NCBI RefSeq assembly: GCF_014191425.1
Contig: NZ_JACHWP010000001.1
Coordinates: forward strand, 248,001-312,000
Source of the DNA: Helcobacillus massiliensis
GTDB lineage: Bacteria; Actinomycetota; Actinomycetes; Actinomycetales; Dermabacteraceae
Reading direction: 5' to 3'
Length of the DNA stretch: 64,000 nucleotides
The notes under the pieces were generated by a model, which saw only the letters and a list, made by a program, of their open reading frames with translations, had not been told where the DNA came from and searched no databases. Position numbers and translations under genes: made by a program. Below, piece by piece: positions 54,803 to 62,319 of this stretch (within the stretch, counting starts at the first letter, position 1; each line of letters starts with the position of its first letter).

Positions 54803-55177
54803 ATGAGTGTGACGCCGTTGGATTCGTGTCAGGTCACCGCCGTCCATCCGGAGAAGGTGGCGCTGACCCGGGAGAGGATCCCCGACGAGCGCGAGGCCGG
54901 CAGGTTGGCCGGGCTGTTCGAGCTCCTGGGGGACCCGCGCCGTGCCCGGGTGCTGTATGCGTTGCTGGAGGCCGGCGAGCTGTGCGTGTGTGACCTGGCG
55001 GCGTCGGTCGATGTCGCGGAGGCGTCGGTGTCCCAGGTGCTGCGGGTGCTGCGTACCGCTGGGGTGGTCGAGAACCGCCGGGAGGGGCGGATGGTGTACT
55101 ACCGCCTCGCTGACGGGCATGTGCGGATGCTGCTGGACGTCTCCCGTGAGCACGCCCGCCACGAGGGGCAGGGCTGA
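54803..55177 (+). CDS. CadC/SmtB-like ArsR-family metal repressor
   Basis: 124 residues. ELCVCDL with C61 and C63 plus C9 gives the CadC-type thiolate (alpha-3N) site; D104, H106, H117 and H120 give the alpha-5 zinc site. Having both means Cd/Pb and Zn sensing are possible. VAEASVSQVLRVLRTAGVV is the recognition helix. Overlaps the downstream CDF gene by 1 nt (TGATG), which it should control. Confidence 0.9.
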   Translation: MSVTPLDSCQVTAVHPEKVALTRERIPDEREAGRLAGLFELLGDPRRARVLYALLEAGELCVCDLAASVDVAEASVSQVLRVLRTAGVVENRREGRMVYYRLADGHVRMLLDVSREHARHEGQG

Positions 55178-56088
55178 TGGGGGCGGGACACAGCCATGCC
55201 CCGGCGACCGGGCATGCCGGTGGCCGCTACCGTCGGCGGCTGGCGGGGGCGTTCGCCCTGACGGCGGGCTTCTTCCTGATCGAGCTGGTCGCGGGGCTGG
55301 TGTCGGGGTCGTTGGCGCTGCTGTCGGATGCCGGGCACATGGCTGCCGATGTGGTGGTGCTGGGTGCGGCGCTGCTGGCGACGCGCATCGCGAGCCGGCC
55401 GGACTCCACAGGGCGACGCACCTATGGCTCCTACCGGGCCGAGGTGTTCGCCTCGGCGTTGGCGGTGCTGGCGATGCTCGCGGTCGGGGTGTACGTGGTG
55501 GTCGAGGCCATCAGCCGGCTGGGCGACGCGCCGGAGGTGGCCTCCGGCGCCATGCTCGCGGTCGGCTTCGCCGGCCTGGTGATCAACATCATCTCCATGC
55601 TGCTGCTGCGCAGCGGGGCCAAGGACAGCCTGAACGTCAAGGGCGCCTACTACGAGGTGATCGCCGACGCCGCCGGGTCGGTGGGTGTCATGGTCGCCGG
55701 CGTGCTGATCATCCTCACCGGCCAGCCGATCTGGGACGTCGTGGTCGCGGCGCTCATCGCGGTCTTCGTCATCATCCGGGCAGTGGTTCTGGGCAGGCAG
55801 GTGATCGCGGTGCTGGGCCAGCACGCCCCGGAAGGGGTGGACCCGGAGGACGTCGCCGGTGACCTGGACGCGGTCGAGGGGGTGGAGGAGGTCCACGACC
55901 TGCACCTGTGGACCCTGACGTCGGGGATGAACGTGGCCACGGCCCACCTGGTCGCTGACCAGGGCGCGGACCACGGCGCCGTGCTTGCCGGCGCGCGCCG
56001 GGTGCTGCGCGACCGTTACGGTATCGCCCATGCCACCTTGCAGGTGGAGGGCGCCGGCAGCGACGGCTGTCACGACCTGAGCTGGTAG
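55177..56088 (+). CDS. Cation diffusion facilitator (CzcD-like Zn/Cd/Co exporter)
   Basis: 303 residues. A His-containing N-terminus (GHSHAPATGHAGG), six helices, and the transport sites LLSDAGHMAAD and YYEVIADAAGSVG, with Glu in place of the first His of the second pair, as in CzcD. The C-terminal cytoplasmic domain (VEEVHDLHLWTLTSGMNVATAHL) is the metal-sensing dimerisation part. Uses the proton gradient to export divalent metals. Confidence 0.92.
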   Translation: MGAGHSHAPATGHAGGRYRRRLAGAFALTAGFFLIELVAGLVSGSLALLSDAGHMAADVVVLGAALLATRIASRPDSTGRRTYGSYRAEVFASALAVLAMLAVGVYVVVEAISRLGDAPEVASGAMLAVGFAGLVINIISMLLLRSGAKDSLNVKGAYYEVIADAAGSVGVMVAGVLIILTGQPIWDVVVAALIAVFVIIRAVVLGRQVIAVLGQHAPEGVDPEDVAGDLDAVEGVEEVHDLHLWTLTSGMNVATAHLVADQGADHGAVLAGARRVLRDRYGIAHATLQVEGAGSDGCHDLSW

Positions 56089-56152
56089 CACTCGGCACGG
56101 AAGCCCGCTCGCGAGAGCCGCACATGCTTGAGCAACGTCTTAGGAGCGCGCG

Positions 56153-56293
56153 ATGACCGCGAAGCACGGCAAGGGCCCCGGGCCGGACGAGGGCCAGCGG
56201 CCGGCCCGGCGCGGGGTGGTGCTCACCCTGCTGGGGATCGGTCTGGTCGCCGCGGCTTACGTGGTGACGATCGTGGTCATGGTGGTGCGGTGA
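56153..56293 (+). CDS. Small membrane protein of 46 residues
   Basis: ATG with AGGAG 6 nt upstream. After a charged Gly/Pro/Arg segment (MTAKHGKGPGPDEGQ) there is one strong helix (VVLTLLGIGLVAAAYVVTIVVMVV). It lies 64 nt after the CDF exporter on the same strand and may be part of that operon. No family recognised. The following 271 nt (to merA) contain no supported gene. Confidence 0.5.
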   Translation: MTAKHGKGPGPDEGQRPARRGVVLTLLGIGLVAAAYVVTIVVMVVR

Positions 56294-56564
56294 CGCGGCC
56301 CAAACGGACCGCGGCCTCATGGCGGCGCCGCAAGGCGGTCATCGCGTCGTCCAGTGCTGTCCTCGTCGGGTCGAGCACGTAGAGGTCGTGAAGACGTCCA
56401 GATATAGGCCTGGGACGGGAGTTCTTGCATCGACTGAACTCCCCGGTGGTTGCAGGTCCGATACGCAGGGGTGCCAGTAAGTAGGGCTGATCGGCGCCCA
56501 TTTTCTTGTCTCGCGCCCCGGGGCGAGGCGGTCCCCTATCGGTGTCCCTGTGTGCGGGGCAGGT

Positions 56565-58013
56565 TCACGCTGCGCAGCAGGAGAGCTTGGCGATGTCGGT
56601 GGTGAAGGCCTGCGCGGTGAGCTTGAGGCCTTCGGCCATGGTCAGGTAGGGGCTCCAGAGGTTGGCGACCTGGCTGGTGGTCATGCCGGCCTCGAGCATG
56701 TAGACCCCGGCGGCGGCGAGGTCGCCGGCGTCCTGGGCCAGGGCGGTAATGCCGATGATGCGGCCGGTGTCGGCGTCGGTGACCATCTTGATGAACCCGC
56801 GGGTGTCGCGGTTGACGATCGCGCGTGGGACGTGCGCGAGTGACAGGACACGGCTGTCGTAGCGGATCCCGGCAGCGGAGGCCTGCCGTTCGGTCATCCC
56901 GACGGCGGCCAGGGCGGGGCTGGTGAACACGACCCGGGGCAGGTGGCGGTAGTCGACCTCGAGGCCGGCGCCGGTGAGGGCGTTGTCGGCGACGAGGGCG
57001 CCGTGGGCCGCGGCGACGTACACGAACTGACGGTGGGCGGTGACGTCACCGGCAGCCCAGACGCGCGGGTTGGTGCTGCGCAGATGGCTGTCGACGACCA
57101 CCTCGCCGTGGTCGCCGGTGCGCACGTCGACGGTGTCGAGACCGAGCGTGGCGGTGACCGGGCGGCGCCCGGTGGCGACGAGTACCTCGGCCGCCCGGAG
57201 TTCCTGTGAGCCGTCAGTGGTGGTGGCAGTGACCGTGACCTCGCCGGTGGCCGGGTCGCGGCGGACCGCGCTGGGCACCGCGCCGCGGATGATCTGGATG
57301 CCTTCGTCCGTGAAGATCTCATCCAGGGCGGTGGACGCCTCGGGTTCTTCCTGGGACGCCAGCCGTGAGCGGACCAGCATGGTGACCCGGACGCCGAGCC
57401 GAGCGAAGAGCTGGGCCTGCTCCATCGCGACGTAGCCGCCGCCGATGACCAGCAGCGACTCCGGGACGTGGTCCAGTTCCATCGCGGTGGTCGAGGTCAG
57501 GTAACCGGCCTCCTGCAGGCCGGGGACCGGCGGCGCCCAGGGCCTGGAGCCGGTGGCGATGAGGTAGTGCGCGGCCCGGACCGTCTCCACCGTGCCGTCA
57601 GGGCCGGTGACGCGCAGTGCCGGCTCGCTGGGTGTGCCGACGAACGTGGCGTCCCCGGGGTGGAGATCCCATCCGTACTCGGTGGCCAGGTCCAGGTACT
57701 TCTCGCCACGCAGTGACCCGACGAGCCGATCCTTGCCGGCGATCAAGGCGGGCATGTCGACCGGCCGGACTTCGGGGAGCGGCAGGCCGGGGAACCGGGA
57801 GGCGTCGAGTGTGACGTGGCGGGCCTCGGCGGTCGCGAGCAAGGCCTTGGAGGGCACGCACCCGGTGTTCACGCAGGTACCGCCGACGGTGCCACGCTCG
57901 ATCATCACCACCCGTCTGCCGAGGTTGGTGGCGCGGATCGCGGCCGCGAACGCCGCCCCACCGGACCCGATCATTGCCAGGTCATACGACCTGCTGTTAG
58001 CCGTTGCCGTCAT
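56565..58013 (-). CDS. merA: Mercuric reductase, short form
   Basis: 482 residues from ATG 58013 with GGAGGA. Reduces Hg2+ to Hg0 with NADPH and FAD. FAD-binding IGSGGAAFAAAIRA, redox pair C47/C52 (GTVGGTCVNTGCVPSK), NAD-binding VIGGGYVAMEQAQLFARLG, ATNPRVWAAGDVT-like segment and the C-terminal vicinal pair C479/C480 that receives Hg2+. It has no N-terminal heavy-metal domain. Divergent from merR across a perfect palindrome. Confidence 0.94.
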   Translation of the reverse strand: MTATANSRSYDLAMIGSGGAAFAAAIRATNLGRRVVMIERGTVGGTCVNTGCVPSKALLATAEARHVTLDASRFPGLPLPEVRPVDMPALIAGKDRLVGSLRGEKYLDLATEYGWDLHPGDATFVGTPSEPALRVTGPDGTVETVRAAHYLIATGSRPWAPPVPGLQEAGYLTSTTAMELDHVPESLLVIGGGYVAMEQAQLFARLGVRVTMLVRSRLASQEEPEASTALDEIFTDEGIQIIRGAVPSAVRRDPATGEVTVTATTTDGSQELRAAEVLVATGRRPVTATLGLDTVDVRTGDHGEVVVDSHLRSTNPRVWAAGDVTAHRQFVYVAAAHGALVADNALTGAGLEVDYRHLPRVVFTSPALAAVGMTERQASAAGIRYDSRVLSLAHVPRAIVNRDTRGFIKMVTDADTGRIIGITALAQDAGDLAAAGVYMLEAGMTTSQVANLWSPYLTMAEGLKLTAQAFTTDIAKLSCCAA

Positions 58014-58041
58014 GAACTCCTCCTTCATCGCCCTCAGGATC

Positions 58042-58065
58042 GACCTTCCAGTGCACTGGAAGGTC
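58042..58065. promoter_or_regulatory. MerR operator between merA and merR
   Basis: Perfect 24-bp palindrome GACCTTCCAGTGCACTGGAAGGTC. On the minus strand it continues a TTGACC -35 box (ending at 58066) with an 18-20 nt spacer to the merA -10, the over-long spacing that MerR corrects by DNA untwisting. Confidence 0.75.
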
Positions 58066-58084
58066 AAGGGGGAGAATGAGTGGC

Positions 58085-58474
58085 ATGCGGATCGGTGAGG
58101 TGGCTCGGGCGTCGGGCACGACGAGCAAGACCCTGCGGTACTACGAGGAGGTCGGGCTGCTACCCGCCGCGGACCGCACCCCGGCGGGCTACCGGGACTA
58201 CGGCGCCGAGGTGCTCGACCGGCTGGACTTCATCCGCCGGGGGCAAGCGGTCGGGTTGACCCTGGCCCAGATCGGTCAGGTGCTGGACATCCGCGACCGG
58301 GGGCAGGCCCCCTGCCGGCACGTCACCGACCTGCTCGACACCCGCCTTGATGTGATCGACCGGCAACTCGCCGAGCTCGCGCAGCTACGCACCACGATCG
58401 CCGACCTGCGCGAGGACGCCGCCGCCGGCGACCCGGCCACGTGCTCCCCCGAGGATGTCTGCCGCTACCTGTGA
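58085..58474 (+). CDS. merR: MerR-family mercury-responsive regulator
   Basis: 129 residues from ATG 58085 (MRIGEVARASG); an ATG at 58076 is too close to the GGGGAG site. Winged HTH GTTSKTLRYYEEVGLL, dimerisation helix, and Hg2+ ligands C77, C120 and C126 at MerR-like positions. Activates merA in mercury and represses itself. Confidence 0.92.
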   Translation: MRIGEVARASGTTSKTLRYYEEVGLLPAADRTPAGYRDYGAEVLDRLDFIRRGQAVGLTLAQIGQVLDIRDRGQAPCRHVTDLLDTRLDVIDRQLAELAQLRTTIADLREDAAAGDPATCSPEDVCRYL

Positions 58475-58668
58475 CACCGAAGTTCACGGGCCCGTGGCAG
58501 CGCATGGCGGCCCACTCTGTTGCGTTGGGGTGTTAGACCTTTCGCAACGGTTCTGTTGCGCGGGGTGCACCCTATCGCGACGCCTATTCCTCCGGCCTGC
58601 CGTCGGCCGCTGTCCCGGTGAAGGATCCCCTTGCGGGCATGCGATCTGGGCTGACGCCTGTGACCGAG

Positions 58669-58690
58669 TATTCAGTTCGCGCTGTATAGT
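58669..58690 (+). promoter_or_regulatory. Operator and leaderless promoter of cmtR copy 2
   Basis: TATTCAG (58669-58675) and CTGTATA (58682-58688) form a dyad with one mismatch that overlaps the -10 box TATAGT (58685-58690). The ATG follows 7 nt later. Binding there would block RNA polymerase. Confidence 0.6.
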
Positions 58691-58697
58691 TCAGTCC

Positions 58698-59057
58698 ATG
58701 CTGACTATTGCTTCGCGTCTCGACGTGATGAACCGCCTGGGTCGTGCACTGGCCGACCCCACTCGATCCCGGATCATCTTGACCCTGCTCGACCATCCCG
58801 CTTACCCGGCGGAACTGGCCCGAGATCTGGACCTGACACGCCCGAACGTGTCCAACCACCTGGCATGCCTGCGCGATTGCGGGATCGTCGTCTCCGAGCC
58901 CGAGGGTCGTCGGACACGATATGAGATCGCCGATTCGCACCTGGCGCAGGCGCTGACGGCACTGGTCGATGCCACCCTGGCAGTGGACGAAGACGCCCCG
59001 TGCATCGATCCCGCCTGCTCGCTTCCCGGATGCGACGCAGCTGGGGAGGGCGCATGA
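58698..59057 (+). CDS. cmtR: CmtR-like ArsR-family Cd/Pb sensor repressor, copy 2
   Basis: 119 residues, same length as copy 1 and about three quarters identical by eye. C57, C61 and C102 are all kept; the tail cysteines differ (CSLPGCDAAG). The longer reading frame upstream to 58455 has no ribosome site and starts inside merR. Overlaps cadD copy 2 by 4 nt (ATGA). Confidence 0.9.
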   Translation: MLTIASRLDVMNRLGRALADPTRSRIILTLLDHPAYPAELARDLDLTRPNVSNHLACLRDCGIVVSEPEGRRTRYEIADSHLAQALTALVDATLAVDEDAPCIDPACSLPGCDAAGEGA

Positions 59058-59656
59058 TCCTCACCTCGGTCTTGCAGGCGATGGGCCTGTTCGCAGCGAC
59101 CAACATCGACGACATCATCGTGCTCTCCCTCTTCTTCGCGCGAGGGGCAGGCCAGCGCGGCACTACCGCCCGCATTCTGGCCGGCCAGTACCTCGGATTC
59201 GCCGGCATCCTCGGTGCCGCGGTCCTGGTGACCATCGGTGCCGGAGCATTCCTGCCCTCGGCAGCCATCCCGTACTTCGGTCTCATCCCTCTGGGCCTCG
59301 GCCTCTGGGCCGCATGGCAGGCCTGGCGCGGAGACGATGACGACGATGACGACGAGGCCAAGGTTGCCGGCAAGAAGGTCGGCGTGTGGACAGTCGCAGG
59401 CGTCACCCTTGCCAACGGCGGCGACAACATCGGCGTCTACACCCCTGTCTTCCTCAGCGTGGAACCTCTCGCAGTAGTCGCCTACTGCATCGTCTTCCTC
59501 GCGCTCGTCGCGGTCCTGGTGGCCCTGGCAAAGTTCGTCGCCACCCGCCCCCCGATCGCCGAAGTGCTCGAACGCTGGGAGCACATCCTCTTCCCCATCG
59601 TTCTCATCGGCCTCGGCATCGTGATCCTCGTCAGCGGCGGAGCCTTCGGACTCTGA
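59054..59656 (+). CDS. cadD: CadD-family cadmium resistance transporter, copy 2
   Basis: 200 residues. Same architecture as copy 1: MGLFAATNIDDIIVLSLFFARG, an Asp-rich loop (seven aspartates in a row) and VTLANGGDNIGVYTPVF. Its ATG overlaps cmtR, so it forms a self-contained sensor-exporter module. Last gene of the transposon; the 288 nt up to the next gene hold the right transposon end and the promoter region of the defence operon. Confidence 0.9.
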   Translation: MILTSVLQAMGLFAATNIDDIIVLSLFFARGAGQRGTTARILAGQYLGFAGILGAAVLVTIGAGAFLPSAAIPYFGLIPLGLGLWAAWQAWRGDDDDDDDEAKVAGKKVGVWTVAGVTLANGGDNIGVYTPVFLSVEPLAVVAYCIVFLALVAVLVALAKFVATRPPIAEVLERWEHILFPIVLIGLGIVILVSGGAFGL

Positions 59657-59757
59657 CGTAGCGGCAGCGATCCAAACGGCCCCGACCGGGCGCACCCCTC
59701 TCGGTTCAGACCGCGACACCTACCTGCAGCCAGTCCTGCGTGATCGCGGCAACAAGA

Positions 59758-59806
59758 CCGCCACGGAGCGCTGCAAAAACCCCGCCACCAAGCGAACGAA
59801 GCCACA
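59758..59806 (-). repeat. Right transposon end with repeated transposase-binding units
   Basis: Read on the minus strand: TGTGGCTTCGTTCGCTTGG, TGGCGGGGTTTTTG, then CAGCGCTCCGTGGCGG. Same order of blocks as the left end. Confidence 0.7.
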
Positions 59807-59814
59807 GCGGGATT
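59807..59814 (+). repeat. Target site duplication, right copy
   Basis: GCGGGATT, directly after the CACA end, identical to 48645-48652. The right flank continues as the palindrome GGATTCGGGGAATCC. Confidence 0.75.
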
Positions 59815-59944
59815 CGGGGAATCCGGTCGTGGTAGTTGGGGTAGACCCTGCTAGACGCCGAGACTCGCCGCACCACGCCGGTCTCGCCGCGTGTCAGTCC
59901 TCCTAGATACTCTTGTCCATTGAGGGACGAGGAGATCGAGGGAC

Positions 59945-61120
59945 ATGGCCAACGTAGACCTGGGAGCCGCCAAGGCCGCGAAGAAGGACGCCTTCTATAC
60001 CTCGTGGTCCGACATCGAGCGGGAGATGAACGCGTACCTGGAGTACGACCCCGATGTGTTCCGGGGCAAGACGATCCTGCTGCCCTGCGACGACCCTGAG
60101 TGGAGCAACTTCACCAAGTTCTTCGCCCTGCACTTCGCGGACTTTGGCCTAAAGAAGCTCATCTCGACCAGCTATGCACACGACGACAATGCACCGTCCG
60201 GCTACGAGCCGCCCACCCTGTTCGATGAGCCCACTACCATGGGCGAGCAGCGCGGCCGGGTGTTCACCCTGCTGCCAGAAGACCTCTCCGGCGACGGACG
60301 GGTCGACATCGACGACCTTCGCTGGGAGTACCTCGAAGGCGACGGTGACTTCCGCTCAGCGGAGGTGACCGCTCTGCGCGACGAAGCAGACATGGTCATC
60401 ACCAACGGCCCCTTCAGCCTGTTCCGCGCCTTTATCAAGTGGTTGGTGGAGGGTGGCGTTCAGTTCTCTGTCATTGGGAATGTCAACGCCGTTTCGACAA
60501 AGGAGATCTTCCCCCTCATTCGGGATAACAAGCTCTGGATGGGTCCGACGATCACTAGCGGTGACCGCGAGTTCAGGGTGCCCGCCAGCTACCCGCTGGA
60601 GGCGGCGGGATTCCGTGTCGACGAGGATGGGAACAAGTACATCCGGGTGAAAGGCGTTCGGTGGTTCACGAACATCGACCATGGTCGACGGCATGCGCCG
60701 TTGCGTCTCATGACTGAGGCCGACAACATCAAGTTCAGCAAGCACAAGGAAGTGCGTGGCCTTGGTTACAGGCGGTACGCGAACTACGACGGCATAGAAG
60801 TGCCGTTCACGGACGCTATCCCAAGCGACCATGCCGGCCTCATGGGCGTGCCCATCACGTTCTTGGATAAGTACAATCCGGAGCAGTTCGAGATCCTGGG
60901 CATCTCGAAGGCATGGGACCAAGACTCGGGTCTGCGGACACGCTTATTCCCACCCCAGACGCAGGTAGCCAAGTCAGGGGCGCGATCTCAGGTTGGCAAG
61001 CTCAACGATGGCACCGCGATCCAGGTCGCAACGAGGCCATCGACAACCCACTACGAGGTCGAGGGCGAGATGTTCATTCAGACTTACCCTCGGGTTCTCA
61101 TACGAGCGAAGAAGGGCTGA
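59945..61120 (+). CDS. EcoRI-type adenine-specific DNA methyltransferase with variant motif
   Basis: 391 residues. LPCDDPEWSNFTKFFALHF (46-64) and the block ending TNGPFSLFRAFIKWL (153-167) match the EcoRI methylase family. The catalytic NPPF motif reads NGPF (154-157). Other family segments: NVNAVSTKEIFPLI, KLWMGPTITSGDREFRVP and VRWFTNIDHGRRHAPL. GAGG lies before the ATG; a -10-like TAGATACT is about 40 nt upstream. The DUF262-HNH gene follows after 3 nt. Likely modification enzyme of the operon, if still active. Confidence 0.85.
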   Translation: MANVDLGAAKAAKKDAFYTSWSDIEREMNAYLEYDPDVFRGKTILLPCDDPEWSNFTKFFALHFADFGLKKLISTSYAHDDNAPSGYEPPTLFDEPTTMGEQRGRVFTLLPEDLSGDGRVDIDDLRWEYLEGDGDFRSAEVTALRDEADMVITNGPFSLFRAFIKWLVEGGVQFSVIGNVNAVSTKEIFPLIRDNKLWMGPTITSGDREFRVPASYPLEAAGFRVDEDGNKYIRVKGVRWFTNIDHGRRHAPLRLMTEADNIKFSKHKEVRGLGYRRYANYDGIEVPFTDAIPSDHAGLMGVPITFLDKYNPEQFEILGISKAWDQDSGLRTRLFPPQTQVAKSGARSQVGKLNDGTAIQVATRPSTTHYEVEGEMFIQTYPRVLIRAKKG

Positions 61121-61123
61121 CCC

Positions 61124-62302
61124 ATGAAGACCCAGCTGGAGCAGTACACGGTGGCCGAGGTCACCAAGGGGTTCGTCTACAACGAGCTCGAAGGCAAGGG
61201 CCTGTTCGGGCTCGACGGCACGCTGGTGATCCAGCCCGAGTTCCAGCGCAGCTACCTGTACGGCGACGGCACGAAGGACGTGGCCGTCATCGACTCCTTG
61301 CTGAAGGGCTACCCGCTGGGGCTTATCTACTTCGTCGACACCGGGGACCCCTCGGGCCCGCATCTCGAGGTCCTCGACGGCCAGCAGCGGATCACCTCGG
61401 TGGGCCGCTTCGTCACCGGCAAGTTCGCCATCATGCGCGACGGGCGCGAGCAGACCTTCGGCTCGCTGCCTAAGGAGGAGCAGGAGCGCATCACCGGCGC
61501 TCAGCTGCTGGTCTACGTGTGCACCGGCACCGAGGCGGAGATCAAGGAGTGGTTCCAGACGATCAACATCGTCGGCATCCCGCTCAATGCCCAGGAGCTG
61601 CGCAACGCGATCTACTCCGGCCCGTTCGTCACCGCGGCTAAGGCCGAGTTCTCCAACAGCCAGAATGCCCTCCAGCAGAAGTGGTCGGCTTACGTCAAGG
61701 GCGACCCCAAGCGCCAGCAGGTGCTCGAAGTGGCCCTCGACTGGGTCGCCAGCTCGAAGGACCAGAGCATCGACGGCTACATGGCCGCCCACCGCACCGA
61801 CACCGGGATCAGCGAGCTGAAGACCTACTTCACCACCGTGATCGACTGGGTCTCCGGGGTATTCACAGCCCCGCCGGACGCGGCCATGCGCGGACTGGAC
61901 TGGGGAGCCCTCTATGAGGAGCACAAGGGCACCGCCTACCAGCCCGACCGGATCGACGAACGCCTGCAAGACCTGCTGGCCGACCCAGCCGTCAACGACC
62001 ACAAGGGCATCTACCCCTACCTCCTCGGCGGCGAAGAGAACCCCCGGCTGCTCAACGTGCGCCTGTTCGATGCGCCCACGAAGAAGGCCGCCTACAAGCG
62101 CCAGACCGACAAGGCCAACGCCGAGGGCACCTCGAACTGCCCCCTGTGCGCCGTAGGCAGCAATGCGAACAAGACGCGCATCTACAAGCTCAAGGAGATG
62201 GAAGCCGACCACGTGACCGCCTGGTCAACCGGCGGCGACACCTCGCTGGACAACTGCGAGATGCTCTGCGTGACCCACAACCGCTCGAAGGGCAACCGCT
62301 GA
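61124..62302 (+). CDS. DUF262-HNH nuclease (GmrSD-like)
   Basis: 392 residues. DUF262 N-terminal domain with IQPEFQRSY (36-44) and the ParB-like DGQQR motif (85-89), which in GmrS/BrxU uses nucleotide to control cleavage. The C-terminus is an HNH nuclease with CPLC (339-342), ADHVTAW (DH at 362-363), LC and HN (about 381-386). A DUF1524-type domain is not present. Only 3 nt from the methyltransferase, so a restriction role is likely. Confidence 0.85.
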   Translation: MKTQLEQYTVAEVTKGFVYNELEGKGLFGLDGTLVIQPEFQRSYLYGDGTKDVAVIDSLLKGYPLGLIYFVDTGDPSGPHLEVLDGQQRITSVGRFVTGKFAIMRDGREQTFGSLPKEEQERITGAQLLVYVCTGTEAEIKEWFQTINIVGIPLNAQELRNAIYSGPFVTAAKAEFSNSQNALQQKWSAYVKGDPKRQQVLEVALDWVASSKDQSIDGYMAAHRTDTGISELKTYFTTVIDWVSGVFTAPPDAAMRGLDWGALYEEHKGTAYQPDRIDERLQDLLADPAVNDHKGIYPYLLGGEENPRLLNVRLFDAPTKKAAYKRQTDKANAEGTSNCPLCAVGSNANKTRIYKLKEMEADHVTAWSTGGDTSLDNCEMLCVTHNRSKGNR

Positions 62303-62319
62303 GATGACGGCCTCTTGAG

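Larger units (their letters stand above)
48653..59806. mobile_element. TniA/TniB-type metal-resistance transposon, 11.15 kb
   Basis: The left end TGTGACTTCGTCTGCT and the complement of the right end TGTGGCTTCGTTCGCT are related inverted repeats, each continuing into TGGCGGGGTT and further copies of a GCTTCGTGGCGGGG-like unit. An 8-bp duplication GCGGGATT flanks it. It carries transposase (TniA-like), ATPase (TniB-like), resolvase, a res-like region, two cmtR-cadD modules, a P-type ATPase, a cadC-CDF operon and merR/merA. The transposition genes lie at the left end. The remaining sequence reads as a single unit. Confidence 0.82.

Noticed and set aside
56277-56501. Minus-strand frame of 74 residues between the CDF gene and merA
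   Set aside because: No ribosome site or recognised family, and it overlaps the end of the 46-residue gene; composition is not convincing.
58455-58697. N-terminal extension of CmtR copy 2 with many cysteines
   Set aside because: It starts within merR without a ribosome site, while copy 1 and the -10 box at 58685 both support the ATG at 58698.
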